Source: Vagococcus salmoninarum | GTDB lineage: Bacteria; Bacillota; Bacilli; Lactobacillales; Vagococcaceae | DNA length: 64,000 nucleotides | Direction: 5' to 3' | Assembly (NCBI RefSeq): GCF_003987495.1 | Contig: NZ_NGJU01000010.1 | Coordinates: 1-64,000, forward strand | In this document: in pieces, positions 1-8,793 of the stretch | Numbering within the stretch: position 1 is the stretch's first letter | How the letters are laid out: each line of letters opens with the position of its first letter | Program-made: the position numbers and the translations under genes | The notes under the pieces: model-generated | Seen by the model: only the letters and a program-made list of their open reading frames with translations | Database searches by the model: none | Told to the model about the DNA's origin: nothing

Positions 1-162
1 ATGAATCTTCCTCCCTGAATTGGTCTTAGCAACTTTATTCTAACTGGAAAGTTCATATGTTTCTATTTTTTTGTGTAAAAATAGGCGTGAATGAATTTCT
101 TCATCCACACCAAAAATTATACAGCCATTTTTTACTAATACGTAGAAATGAGGGGCTTTTTT
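1..162. other. Upstream region of dprA, no confident gene
   Basis: No gene can be supported here. The forward strand has early stops in all frames. A reverse-strand frame of about 40 codons is open across positions 40-165, but it has no start with a ribosome site and overlaps the dprA start region, so I do not call it. The stretch should contain the dprA leader. In related genomes rnhB commonly precedes dprA, but its end is not visible here. Confidence 0.4.
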
Positions 163-1041
163 ATGAATTTAAAAACGTTTATTTACCACTTAAAACACAC
201 TCAAGGTATTAGCAATCTAAGTCTCTTAAAAATAATTGAGCACTGTTTAACGACTGCTCAAACAGAACTTACTTTTGCTGAACTTGCTGCATTAGTCAAG
301 ATTCCTCAAGAGAAACGGCAACTTGTTGAAGCTAGCTTATATGACTCTCAAGCAAATGGTGTGGAACTCTCTAGCGATTGCGGCATGGTGACGATTATCG
401 ACCAAGACTATCCAGAGCCTTTAAAAGAAGTCTATAACCCGCCGGCGGCCTTGTTTTATCAAGGTAATATCCAGTTATTAAAAGAGCCTAGTATCGCCAT
501 TGTTGGTTCACGGAAAATGACAGATTATGGCAAACGTGTCATTGGCAGCTTAGTTCCAAGCTTAGTCGCTCATAACTTAACAATCGTTAGTGGTTTAGCT
601 AGAGGGGTTGATACGTATGCTCATCAACAAACGATTTATCAAAAAGGCAAAACAATCGGCATCATCGGCTCGGGACTAAACGTGACTTACCCTCAGGAAA
701 ACTTCCGGCTTCAAGACTATCTAGGAAAAGCTCACTTACTAGTAAGTGAATACTCACGAGACAGCCCGCCAAAACCTTATCACTTTCCCGCTCGTAATCG
801 GATCATTGCCGGGATCACAGCCGGCACATGTATTATTGAAGCTAAGGAGTCTAGTGGCAGTTTAATAACAGCTCAATTAGCCTTAGAAGCTGGTCGGGAA
901 GTTTTTGCCGTGCCAGGGGATATTCATTCCGAAGAATCAATCGGCCCAATCCAGCTGATTCAGCAAGGGGCGAAGTGTGTAAGAAAGGCTCAAGATATCT
1001 TAGAAGAGTACCCATTTAATTGTAAAGATTTTATGAATTAG
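163..1041 (+). CDS. dprA: DNA processing protein DprA (DNA uptake, RecA loader)
   Basis: DprA/Smf binds incoming single-stranded DNA during natural transformation and loads RecA in the cytoplasm. The 292-residue protein has the family's Rossmann-like fold: GSRKMTDYG at about residue 115, SGLARGVD at about 143, then GSGLNVTYPQEN and FPARNRIIAG. The N-terminal 60 residues form the usual helical domain. An ATG at 148 is in frame, but the GAGGGG ribosome site lies between it and the ATG at 163, so 163 is chosen. topA follows after a 114-base gap with its own promoter. Gene order dprA-topA-trmFO is standard in Firmicutes. Other competence genes are not in this window. Confidence 0.95.
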   Translation: MNLKTFIYHLKHTQGISNLSLLKIIEHCLTTAQTELTFAELAALVKIPQEKRQLVEASLYDSQANGVELSSDCGMVTIIDQDYPEPLKEVYNPPAALFYQGNIQLLKEPSIAIVGSRKMTDYGKRVIGSLVPSLVAHNLTIVSGLARGVDTYAHQQTIYQKGKTIGIIGSGLNVTYPQENFRLQDYLGKAHLLVSEYSRDSPPKPYHFPARNRIIAGITAGTCIIEAKESSGSLITAQLALEAGREVFAVPGDIHSEESIGPIQLIQQGAKCVRKAQDILEEYPFNCKDFMN

Positions 1042-1051
1042 AGAACAAATG

Positions 1052-1081
1052 TTGACAAACCCTTACAATATGGCATAAGAT
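1052..1081 (+). promoter_or_regulatory. Sigma-A type promoter for topA
   Basis: TTGACA at 1052-1057 and TAAGAT at 1076-1081 are separated by 18 bases, just after the dprA stop codon. This would give topA independent expression. Confidence 0.6.
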
Positions 1082-1155
1082 TGAAACGATTCGTAATATG
1101 AATAGCCGATTTATCAAATATAATGAGTTTATTGAAAAAGGTGGTAGTTAACTAC

Positions 1156-3234
1156 ATGGCATATAAATACTTAGTGATCGTGGAATCACCAGCCAAAGCA
1201 AAGACAATTGAAAAATATTTAGGACGTAATTACAAAGTAGTGGCCAGTGTTGGTCATATTAGAGATTTACCGAAAAGTAAGATGGGCGTGGATACTGAAA
1301 ATAATTATGATCCACACTACATTTCAATTCGGGGTAAAGGTCCAGTCATTAAGGAACTAAAGAAATATGCTAAAAAAGCCCAAAAAGTCTATCTCGCAAG
1401 TGACCCGGATAGAGAAGGGGAAGCAATTGCTTGGCATTTAGCTTTCTTACTTGGATTAGATTTAGAAGATCAAAATCGCGTTGTTTTCAACGAAATTACG
1501 AAAGATGCTGTCAAAGCCGCTTTTAAAGAACCACGCTCAATTAATGTTGATTTAGTTGACGCCCAACAAGCTCGTCGTATTTTAGACCGCTTAGTAGGTT
1601 ATTCAATTAGTCCACTACTATGGAAGAAAGTTAAAAAAGGCTTAAGTGCTGGCCGTGTTCAATCGGTGGCGTTAAAAATTATTATGGACCGTGAAGAAGA
1701 GATTAAGGCTTTTGAACCAGAAGAATACTGGAGCATTAATGGCGATTTCTTAAAGAAACGCAAAAAATTCAAAGCCGCTTTTTACGGCGTCGATGGTAAA
1801 AAAATGAAATTGGCTAATGCTGATGATGTCAAATCAGTGACAGAACGCCTAACGTCTCGAGATTATACAGTTGAGAAAATTACTAAAAAAGAACGGAAAC
1901 GTAATCCGGCTAAACCATTTACAACGAGTAGCATGCAACAAGAAGCTGCTCGTAAGTTAAATTTTAGAACTCGGAAAACAATGATGGTTGCCCAACAACT
2001 TTATGAAGGAATTAACCTTGGTAAAGAGGGGACAGTTGGTTTAATTACGTATATGCGTACGGACTCAACTCGTTTGTCAGATGTTTGTAAAAATGAAGCA
2101 GCTAGCTTTATTGAAGAAACCTATGGTAAAGAGTATGCTATTGGCTTTAAAGAAACGAAGAAGAATGAAAAAGGGGCTCAGGACGCCCATGAGGCGATTA
2201 GACCCTCAAGTGTCATGAGAACACCAGAATCGATTAAAGAACGGTTAGACAAGGACCAATTTAAGTTGTACAGCCTAATATGGTCTCGTGTAGTCGCAAG
2301 TCAGATGACACCAGCTGTTTTAGACACAATGCGCGTTAATCTTTTGCAAAACGGCGTTACTTTTATTGCTAATGGCTCAAAAATTAAATTTCATGGCTTT
2401 ATGAAAGTCTACATTGAAGGCAATGATGAAGGCAAAGAAGAAAAAGAAAATATTTTACCTGATTTGGAAGAAGGGGAAGTTGTCATTGCTGCTGACTTAG
2501 AGGAAAAACAACACTTCACTCAACCACCAGCCCGATTCAGTGAAGCAACTTTAATTAAAACCTTGGAAGAGAACGGCGTAGGTCGTCCTTCAACTTATGC
2601 GCCGACCTTAGAGACGATTCAACGACGTTATTACGTTAAGCTAGTTAGTAAACGTTTCGAACCAACTGAACTTGGAGAAATCGTCAATGGGTTAATCGTT
2701 GAGTTCTTCCCACAAATCGTCGATGAAAACTTTACCGCTCAAATGGAGAAAGATTTAGATAAAATCGCCGAAGCTCAAGAACATTGGGTCGATGTGGTTG
2801 ATCGCTTCTATAAACCTTTCGCAATTGAATTAGAAAAAGCCGAAACGAATATGGAAAAAATTCAAATCAAAGATGAACCAGCTGGTTTTGATTGTGAAGA
2901 ATGTGGAAATCCAATGGTTATAAAACTTGGGCGTTACGGCAAGTTTTACGCCTGTAGTAATTTCCCGGACTGTCGCAATACGAAGGCGATTGTTAAAGAG
3001 ATTGGCGTTAAATGTCCGACTTGTAGTGAAGGTGAAGTCATTGAACGTAAATCTAAGAAGAACCGTCTATTCTATGGCTGTGGTCGTTACCCAGAATGTG
3101 AGTTTACCTCATGGGATAAACCGATTGGCCGTAATTGTCCGAAATGTGAAAAATACTTAGTTGAGAAAAAAGTCAAAGGTGGCAAACAAGTCATCTGTAG
3201 TGACTGTGATTATAAGGAAGACATTCAAAAATAA
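1156..3234 (+). CDS. topA: DNA topoisomerase I (type IA)
   Basis: Relaxes negative supercoils by transient single-strand cleavage. The protein of 692 residues starts with a Toprim domain ([16 protein letters not shown] near residue 6, then [13 protein letters not shown]). The catalytic tyrosine lies in the TYMRTDSTR motif, Tyr299 when counted from 1156. The C-terminus carries three topoisomerase C4 zinc fingers, each with paired CxxC-type clusters, between about 585 and the end. An earlier in-frame ATG at 1123 precedes the ribosome site AAAAAGGTGG, so the ATG at 1156 is preferred. Length and domain order are complete for the Firmicute enzyme. Confidence 0.97.
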   Translation: MAYKYLVIVESPAKAKTIEKYLGRNYKVVASVGHIRDLPKSKMGVDTENNYDPHYISIRGKGPVIKELKKYAKKAQKVYLASDPDREGEAIAWHLAFLLGLDLEDQNRVVFNEITKDAVKAAFKEPRSINVDLVDAQQARRILDRLVGYSISPLLWKKVKKGLSAGRVQSVALKIIMDREEEIKAFEPEEYWSINGDFLKKRKKFKAAFYGVDGKKMKLANADDVKSVTERLTSRDYTVEKITKKERKRNPAKPFTTSSMQQEAARKLNFRTRKTMMVAQQLYEGINLGKEGTVGLITYMRTDSTRLSDVCKNEAASFIEETYGKEYAIGFKETKKNEKGAQDAHEAIRPSSVMRTPESIKERLDKDQFKLYSLIWSRVVASQMTPAVLDTMRVNLLQNGVTFIANGSKIKFHGFMKVYIEGNDEGKEEKENILPDLEEGEVVIAADLEEKQHFTQPPARFSEATLIKTLEENGVGRPSTYAPTLETIQRRYYVKLVSKRFEPTELGEIVNGLIVEFFPQIVDENFTAQMEKDLDKIAEAQEHWVDVVDRFYKPFAIELEKAETNMEKIQIKDEPAGFDCEECGNPMVIKLGRYGKFYACSNFPDCRNTKAIVKEIGVKCPTCSEGEVIERKSKKNRLFYGCGRYPECEFTSWDKPIGRNCPKCEKYLVEKKVKGGKQVICSDCDYKEDIQK

Positions 3235-3306
3235 ACATTTAAAATACGATGCGACGGTTCCAATAATGGAGCTGTCGTATTCTTGATTAATAAAGGAGCT
3301 GACAAA

Positions 3307-4611
3307 ATGACAGAAGTCGTAAATATTATTGGAGCAGGATTAGCAGGTAGTGAGGCCGCATGGCAAGCTGCTGAAGCAGGTGTCCAAGTTAATTTATATG
3401 AAATGCGGAAATTGAAAAAATCCCCAGCCCATCATACTGAAAATTTTGCCGAGTTAGTTTGTTCCAATTCTTTAAGAGCAAACAATGTCACCAATGCCGT
3501 AGGTTTATTAAAAGAAGAAATGCGTCGTTTTAATTCGATTATTATTAATTCTGCCGACCAAACAGCTGTACCAGCCGGTGGGGCTTTAGCCGTTGATCGA
3601 GACAATTTTTCAGCGTTGATTACGGAACGGTTGCGCAATCATCCGAACATTAAGGTGATTGATGAAGAAGTTACTAGTATTCCTGAGGGGATTACGATTA
3701 TTGCCACAGGACCTTTAACAGCAGAAGCTTTGGCTAATGAGATCTCTGAGTTTACAGAGTCAAAAGGTCTTTACTTTTACGATGCAGCAGCACCGATTAT
3801 TGAAAAAAGTTCTATTGATATGGAAAAAGTCTATTTGAAATCACGATATGACAAAGGGGAAGCGGCCTATTTAAATTGTCCTATGAATGAAGAAGAGTTT
3901 ATGGCTTTCCGTAAAGAATTAATTACGGCAGAAGTTGCCCCGTTAAAAGAATTTGAAAAAGAAAAATTCTTTGAAGGGTGTATGCCAATCGAAGTGATGG
4001 CTAACCGTGGGGAAAAAACAATGCTCTTTGGTCCGTTAAAACCAGTGGGCTTAGAAGATCCTAAAACGGATAAACGGCCACATGCAGTGATTCAATTGCG
4101 ACAAGATGATGCAGCAGCCTCACTATACAACATTGTCGGCTTCCAAACTCATTTAAAATGGGGGGAGCAAAAACGAATTATTCGCATGATTCCAGGTCTT
4201 GAAAATGCTGAGATTGTTCGTTATGGTGTCATGCATCGCAACACCTTTATGAATTCACCAGAATTGTTAGAACCGACGTACCAATCACGTAAACGGTCTA
4301 ATTTGTTCTTTGCCGGTCAAATGACAGGGGTGGAAGGTTATGTTGAAAGTGCCGCTAGTGGCATGGTAGCAGGAATCAATGCTGCTAAGATGGCTAAAGG
4401 TGAGGAGCTGTTAACTTTCCCACGGGAAACGGCTGTTGGCAGTATGGCGTATTACATCACTCATACAGCGGGCAAGCATTTCCAACCGATGAATGCTAAC
4501 TTTGGCATTTTCCCTGAGTTACCAGCGAAGATTAAAGATAAGAAAGAACGTTACACAGCTATTTCCGACCGTGCTTTAGCGGCGACAGCTGAAGTTTTAA
4601 AAAATAAATAA
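3307..4611 (+). CDS. trmFO: tRNA (m5U54) methyltransferase TrmFO, folate-dependent
   Basis: Makes 5-methyluridine at position 54 of tRNA using methylenetetrahydrofolate and FAD. The 434-residue protein begins with an FAD-binding dinucleotide fold ([11 protein letters not shown] near residue 7) and contains the GidA-like segments [10 protein letters not shown] and [19 protein letters not shown]. The ATG at 3307 is preferred over 3283 because AAAGGAGC sits just upstream of it. An imperfect inverted repeat lies between topA and this gene (3242-3283) but lacks a T run, so the two may be partly cotranscribed. The usual downstream xerC-hslVU-codY genes are absent here. Confidence 0.96.
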   Translation: MTEVVNIIGAGLAGSEAAWQAAEAGVQVNLYEMRKLKKSPAHHTENFAELVCSNSLRANNVTNAVGLLKEEMRRFNSIIINSADQTAVPAGGALAVDRDNFSALITERLRNHPNIKVIDEEVTSIPEGITIIATGPLTAEALANEISEFTESKGLYFYDAAAPIIEKSSIDMEKVYLKSRYDKGEAAYLNCPMNEEEFMAFRKELITAEVAPLKEFEKEKFFEGCMPIEVMANRGEKTMLFGPLKPVGLEDPKTDKRPHAVIQLRQDDAAASLYNIVGFQTHLKWGEQKRIIRMIPGLENAEIVRYGVMHRNTFMNSPELLEPTYQSRKRSNLFFAGQMTGVEGYVESAASGMVAGINAAKMAKGEELLTFPRETAVGSMAYYITHTAGKHFQPMNANFGIFPELPAKIKDKKERYTAISDRALAATAEVLKNK

Positions 4612-4620
4612 AGTCACCTC

Positions 4621-4652
4621 AAAAAGTTAAGAATCATTTCTTAACTTTTTTT
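4621..4652 (+). terminator. Rho-independent terminator after trmFO
   Basis: AAAAGTTAAGAA and TTCTTAACTTTT flank a short loop and are followed by a T run. Confidence 0.85.
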
Positions 4653-4733
4653 GTGCCTTGTACTGGTTACTGAATAAGGTTAAAATGAAAAGTGACATGA
4701 AGAGTAAATTAACAAAGGAAAAGGAATGAATTC

Positions 4734-5240
4734 ATGAATAACCAAGGAAAACTAATTAAAACATTACGTTTTTGGAATATGATTTTAGTCATTTTCGGTG
4801 GCTTAGGGGGAGTTATTGGGATTATGGGCTTACCGGCCTTGCTCGATTCGACAAAACAACTTCAGCAAGTCAATGAAAGTATCAGTAAAGTCAGTGACCC
4901 AGCTTTAATCAAAACGATGGAGCAATCTTTAGCTTTGATGATTACCCCGTTGTATCGAGGCTACTCACTCTTAATCTTAGTTTTAAGTCTAGTGATCTTA
5001 ACGGCCTTCGTTCAAAATCTTAATAAACTTCGACAAGGCTTGCCACTAGTGATGTGGCCTTATTACTTACATTTAAGTAAGATTGTCTTAGCGGTGATCG
5101 TCAGCTTGTTAGTCGGTGGGGTGTCATTAAATGGTAGTTTGTTTTTATCAACGATTATCTTAAACTGCTGTTGGGCAATTCCAGCAGTGCTCATCATCCT
5201 GAAAGTGAATCAAATGAAAAACCAACAGCCTCCTAGCTAA
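4734..5240 (+). CDS. Unrecognised four-helix membrane protein
   Basis: I do not recognise a family. The 168-residue product has four hydrophobic segments at about 13-36, 74-96, 108-128 and 134-158. A polar stretch of about 35 residues between the first two (TKQLQQVNESISKVSDPAL and following) is probably extracellular. AAAGGAAAAGGAATG precedes the start at 4734. It stands alone between the trmFO terminator and a convergent gene whose stop codon lies 5 bases inside its own 3' end. The shared hairpin there ends both transcripts. Confidence 0.75.
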   Translation: MNNQGKLIKTLRFWNMILVIFGGLGGVIGIMGLPALLDSTKQLQQVNESISKVSDPALIKTMEQSLALMITPLYRGYSLLILVLSLVILTAFVQNLNKLRQGLPLVMWPYYLHLSKIVLAVIVSLLVGGVSLNGSLFLSTIILNCCWAIPAVLIILKVNQMKNQQPPS

Positions 5241-5253
5241 GGCTGTTGGTTTT
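5221..5253. terminator. Bidirectional terminator embedded in two overlapping gene ends
   Basis: ACCAACAGCC and GGCTGTTGGT form a 10-bp perfect stem around a 10-base loop. Runs of T follow on the plus strand and the stem is preceded by A-rich sequence for the minus strand. The stop codons of both flanking genes (5238-5240 plus, 5235-5233 minus) lie inside the loop. Confidence 0.85.
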
Positions 5254-6033
5254 TGCTTTCATTAAGGAACTGTATAAAGTTAACTGAGCGTTTTTTATCC
5301 CGTCAATTTCCTGACAGGCTTGTTGCTCTCCTTGGTGATATCGGCGATGAAGCTCTTGGGAAATAGTAATTAAATTAGACTCGTGATCACTGCCACCTTC
5401 AGAGACGAAAATTAAATGATGAATTTCTAACGTGCCATTACTTGCTGGGATCCTGACGCCAAACTTGTTACGTTGGGCTAAATCTTCGCCAGTCACCCGG
5501 CAATAAAAGTCATCCCGGCAAGCAATCCGATAAGGCAAGGCAGCTAAACTCCGTTTGAAATAAGTCGCTTTGCCATAAGCCCGGGAACAACTATCTTTAC
5601 AAAAGGAGCGACGAGGCGGAGTTAACTTTAAGCCACACCATTTACAATTATTTTTAGTCAAGCGAAAATCGGCGTTACTGGCAGGGGCGGCTTCACCAAA
5701 GGCTTTTTCATAAGCCCCTAAACTTAGCCAACTCCGTTGATAAGTCGTTGATTCTTTCGATAAGCGCAGTTGACTGCCGTGAGCTTTGTACTGAAATTTA
5801 TCTGGTAAGGCTGTCACAAGGGTTTTAAGGCTCTGGCGGCGTTCATCAGACAAGGTTTTTAAACTAGTCGTCAGACTTAGTTCGCCAACCTTGAACTGGT
5901 GAACTTTTCGACATTTAAAACAAATGGCAAACTGGGCCAAGGTCTTAGTTGCTTCTTCTGGTAGCAGCAATTCTAACTTACGACCACACTTGGGGCAATA
6001 GGCACCAAGTGGTTTTATCCGGAGATACTTCAA
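5233..6033 (-). CDS. HNH endonuclease-like protein with two zinc-ribbon motifs
   Basis: The 266-residue protein ends in an HNH nuclease-like module: EIHHL at 203-207 (His205, His206), Asn220 and the HRRYH segment with His229 and His233. This matches the beta-beta-alpha metal site of HNH enzymes. Two putative zinc knuckles precede it: Cys13/Cys16 with Cys38/Cys41, and Cys130/Cys133 with Cys145/Cys149. There is no signal peptide, so it should be cytoplasmic. The two knuckles may help bind nucleic acid (inference). It is transcribed alone, with AAGGAAGA upstream of the ATG. It is not next to a methylase, restriction genes or phage genes. It could be a repair or RNA-processing nuclease rather than a defence enzyme. 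Confidence 0.75.
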   Translation of the reverse strand: MKYLRIKPLGAYCPKCGRKLELLLPEEATKTLAQFAICFKCRKVHQFKVGELSLTTSLKTLSDERRQSLKTLVTALPDKFQYKAHGSQLRLSKESTTYQRSWLSLGAYEKAFGEAAPASNADFRLTKNNCKWCGLKLTPPRRSFCKDSCSRAYGKATYFKRSLAALPYRIACRDDFYCRVTGEDLAQRNKFGVRIPASNGTLEIHHLIFVSEGGSDHESNLITISQELHRRYHQGEQQACQEIDGIKNAQLTLYSSLMKAKTNSLS

Positions 6034-6119
6034 GGGAAATCTTCCTTTCTAAGTCTTCAATGGTACTAGTTTAACATTCAAAGGAAAATGAAGAAAGACT
6101 AAATAATCTTAAATACAGA

Positions 6120-6147
6120 TTGCATTAATTTTGTCATGGTTTATACT
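6120..6147 (+). promoter_or_regulatory. Promoter of the GNAT-HAD-CLC operon
   Basis: TTGCAT at 6120-6125 and TATACT at 6142-6147 are separated by 16 bases, about 70 bases before the first gene. Confidence 0.5.
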
Positions 6148-6218
6148 GGATAAGTGTTTATTTTTATTTTAACTCTAACTTAAAAGAAGTTTGTGTTTTA
6201 GTATTGAAGGAGATATCA

Positions 6219-6698
6219 ATGAAAACTAAAATTAGATTAGCAAAATTATCAGAAGCAACGAGTGTTACCCGTTTATTAAATCAAGTCACCTTAGACTTGT
6301 TAGAAAAGGGCAATAAGCAATGGGGCTACCCTTGGCAACAAGATCAAATAGTTAAAGAAGTTGGCTTAGGCAACGTTAATCTAATTGTCAATGAACCGGA
6401 AATTATCGGTGTGTTCTTTTTAAGGCCCGCACCGGAATTAACTTACTTAGGGTCAGTCGACCGCAGTTTATATTTAAATCACATTGCGATTGTCCCGGAG
6501 TTTCAAGGAATGGGCTTAGGAACTAAAATATTAAGTCATTGTTATGATTTATCAATTTATAATCAAGCTAATATTTTCTTAGATTGTGCCACAAGTAATA
6601 CTAAGCTACGTGGGTTTTATGAAAAAAATCGGGGGCAATTTATTGGGGACTTCCCTAAAAAAGATTACCAAATTAGTTTGTATCGATTAAGTCGTTAA
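6219..6698 (+). CDS. GNAT family N-acetyltransferase
   Basis: A 159-residue acetyl-CoA dependent acetyltransferase of unknown substrate. The acetyl-CoA binding loop is IVPEFQGMGLGTKIL (about residues 95-109), preceded by the usual beta strand LNHIAI. The C-terminus has the LDCATSNTKLRGFYEKN segment typical of the family. An in-frame TTG at 6204 would read through the AAGGAGA ribosome site, so the ATG at 6219 is used. It heads a run of three tightly spaced genes: the HAD gene starts 17 bases later and the CLC gene follows after 39 bases. Confidence 0.85.
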   Translation: MKTKIRLAKLSEATSVTRLLNQVTLDLLEKGNKQWGYPWQQDQIVKEVGLGNVNLIVNEPEIIGVFFLRPAPELTYLGSVDRSLYLNHIAIVPEFQGMGLGTKILSHCYDLSIYNQANIFLDCATSNTKLRGFYEKNRGQFIGDFPKKDYQISLYRLSR

Positions 6699-6715
6699 AG
6701 GGAAGGATGCTGGAG

Positions 6716-7468
6716 ATGAACGTTGTATTTGATTTAGATGGCACGATTTGTTACGACGGTCAAACCATTGCAACAGTTTTAACAGACTTTTTAAGGACAG
6801 CTATTTATCGCCAGCCAGAACATCGTTTGATTTTCGCTTCGGCCCGACCAGTCAGAGATATTTTACCTTTATTGCCCGCTGAATTAAGCGAGACTTATTT
6901 AATTGGCGGTAACGGCACGATGCTCTATTATCAGGGGAAGTGTCAATGGTTGAACTATTTGGCACCGGCTGATAGCCAGTTTTTAATCAAGTACATCAAA
7001 GAAAAAAACTTAGACTATTTAGTTGATGAAGCATGGGATTATGCCTTACATGGTCCCTCCTTAGCTCATTTAAGTAGTAAAATTGATGTCTTAAAGCAAG
7101 GGCGAAAACGGGATTTAGACGAAATTAAGGACCCAATTAAAATCTTACTTGCTAATTATCCTAGCCAAGAACAAGTCTTGACTGATTTACAACACTTATC
7201 CGTCACTTGTACCTGTTACCCTCGTGAAAAGTGTTTAGATTTTACTAATCAAGGAGTTAATAAAGCCAGTGCTTTAAAAAAACTGTTTGGATCAGAAGAA
7301 TACATTGCTTTTGGTAATGATCACAACGATGTTGAAATGCTTCGTCAAGGAACCGTTAGTGTGGCAATTGGCGATAATCAAGCAATCCAAGAAATTTGTG
7401 ATTATCACTTATCTGAGAGTCCTCAGGCAATCATCAAGTTATTAAAAGAGTTGTTACTCCCTTCTTAA
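6716..7468 (+). CDS. Cof-type HAD-superfamily phosphatase
   Basis: A 250-residue haloacid dehalogenase-like hydrolase, probably acting on a sugar phosphate or similar small phosphate ester. Motif I is DLDGT near residue 6, with the catalytic Asp first. Motif IV is GNDHNDVEML near residue 204, and a C2-type cap lies between them, as in Cof/YbiV proteins. ATG codons exist at 6707 and 6716. GGGAAGG sits only a base or two before 6707 but about 10 bases before 6716, so 6716 is preferred. It lies in the GNAT-HAD-CLC operon. The substrate cannot be told from sequence. Confidence 0.87.
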   Translation: MNVVFDLDGTICYDGQTIATVLTDFLRTAIYRQPEHRLIFASARPVRDILPLLPAELSETYLIGGNGTMLYYQGKCQWLNYLAPADSQFLIKYIKEKNLDYLVDEAWDYALHGPSLAHLSSKIDVLKQGRKRDLDEIKDPIKILLANYPSQEQVLTDLQHLSVTCTCYPREKCLDFTNQGVNKASALKKLFGSEEYIAFGNDHNDVEMLRQGTVSVAIGDNQAIQEICDYHLSESPQAIIKLLKELLLPS

Positions 7469-7507
7469 AAAGGCGGGAGTTAGTTTCTTCAAGGAGGGGA
7501 AAAGGAG

Positions 7508-8713
7508 ATGGCTAAGCAGCTTGAAAAAACAGTCAAAGAACTGTTTAAATGGACAAGTATATCTTTAGTAATCGGTACTGGCATTGGCTTGTTAGCAAGT
7601 TTCTTTTTAATGAGTTTAGCACTAGTTACTAAGATTAGAGAAGCTAACCTCTGGATTATTCTTTTTCTACCCCTGAGTGGGATGTTGTTTATGCATCTGT
7701 ATTTAAAATATAGTCGGGAAAGTTTAGGTGGCAATAACTTAGTGATTCGCCAAGGTCAAGGCGCAACTGGAAATGTCCCATGGCAAATGTTACCTTTGAC
7801 TTTATTCGGGACGATTACTACCCATCTATTTGGTGGTTCAGTTGGCCGAGAAGGTACGGCTGTTCAAATGGGGGGGGCTTTAGCGGAAGCTACGGGAAAG
7901 CTTTTCCGAGTCAATCAAAAAGACCGCTGGCTATTAATAATTTGTGGGATTAGCGGCGGCTTTAGTGCAGTCTTTGGCACACCAGTGGCAGGGGCGATTT
8001 TTAGTTTTGAAGTGTTGAAAAGAGCTAAATTCAAAGGCACATCTTTAGTCGTTAGTTTATTAACAGCCTTGATAGCTAATCGCGTCGCTACATTAGCCGG
8101 GGCGACTCATAGTCTGTACCAACTTGGGGAAGTTCCCCAAACAACTTTGCGGGTCTTCGGTTACGTCCTTGTTTTTAGTGTGATTTTTGGCCTAGTTAGT
8201 CGGTTTTTTGCTTTTTCTGTGAGCTTTATCAAAAAACTTTATCAGAAGTTGATTGTAAATGAGGTTCTTCGGATTGGTTTTGGGGCGTGTTTAGTGTTAT
8301 TGTTAGCAGGGAGCTATGGTACTAGTCGTTATTTAGGTTTAAGTCTACCAATTTTAAGTGACTCTTTTCAAGGAAGCCAACCAACTTTCGATTTCTTAAA
8401 TAAATTTATTTTCACAGTTCTATCTTTAGGAGCAGGGTTCCAAGGAGGGGAAGTGACCCCTTTATTTGAAATCGGCGCCTCCTTAGGTAGTCTTTTAGGT
8501 CAGCTCAGTCAGCTGCCTGTAGGATTTGTCGCTGGCTTAGGTTTTGTTTCAGTTTTTGCAGGTGCGACTAAAACCCCAGTTGCCAGTTTTTTCATGGCTC
8601 TTGAGTTATTTGGGGTCACGGCTGCTGGTTGGTTCTTACTTGGGTCATTTATCAGTGTCTTAGCTTCTGGTAAAAAAGGGATTTATGAAAGTCAGCTAAG
8701 GAAAATATCATAA
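7508..8713 (+). CDS. CLC-family anion/proton antiporter, probably fluoride type
   Basis: A 401-residue integral membrane CLC protein with about ten hydrophobic helices. The gating glutamate is Glu115 in GREGT (113-117). The region that in chloride CLCs reads GSGIP is GNNLV here (75-79), so the chloride-coordinating serine is missing. The later loop reads GGEVTP (313-318) with Thr317 instead of the usual GxFxP. From what I recall of the CLC-F fluoride exporters, GREGT, an altered serine position and this threonine mark that subgroup, so F-/H+ antiport is more likely than Cl- transport. It lacks C-terminal CBS domains. No fluoride riboswitch is seen upstream. GGAGG-type ribosome site precedes the ATG. 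Confidence 0.8.
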   Translation: MAKQLEKTVKELFKWTSISLVIGTGIGLLASFFLMSLALVTKIREANLWIILFLPLSGMLFMHLYLKYSRESLGGNNLVIRQGQGATGNVPWQMLPLTLFGTITTHLFGGSVGREGTAVQMGGALAEATGKLFRVNQKDRWLLIICGISGGFSAVFGTPVAGAIFSFEVLKRAKFKGTSLVVSLLTALIANRVATLAGATHSLYQLGEVPQTTLRVFGYVLVFSVIFGLVSRFFAFSVSFIKKLYQKLIVNEVLRIGFGACLVLLLAGSYGTSRYLGLSLPILSDSFQGSQPTFDFLNKFIFTVLSLGAGFQGGEVTPLFEIGASLGSLLGQLSQLPVGFVAGLGFVSVFAGATKTPVASFFMALELFGVTAAGWFLLGSFISVLASGKKGIYESQLRKIS

Positions 8714-8717
8714 ACGT

Positions 8718-8729
8718 TCGTTAAACGAA
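8718..8729. promoter_or_regulatory. Possible operator TCGTTAAACGAA upstream of DUF975 gene
   Basis: TTCGTT-A-AACGAA (8717-8729) is a perfect inverted repeat about 65 bases before the next gene. The same 12 bases recur at 37988-37999 before a lipoprotein gene. Confidence 0.35.
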
Positions 8730-8793
8730 TAATTCTTTGGTTCTGAATATTTTTATGATAGAATTAAGAATAACTATTTTTGGAGGAGAAAAA

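Noticed and set aside
6034-7507. Fluoride riboswitch before the CLC operon
   Set aside because: Neither upstream gap contains the crcB-motif core, so none was called.
7489-7734. Reverse-strand open frame inside the CLC gene
   Set aside because: Shadow of the coding frame, without ribosome site or independent support.
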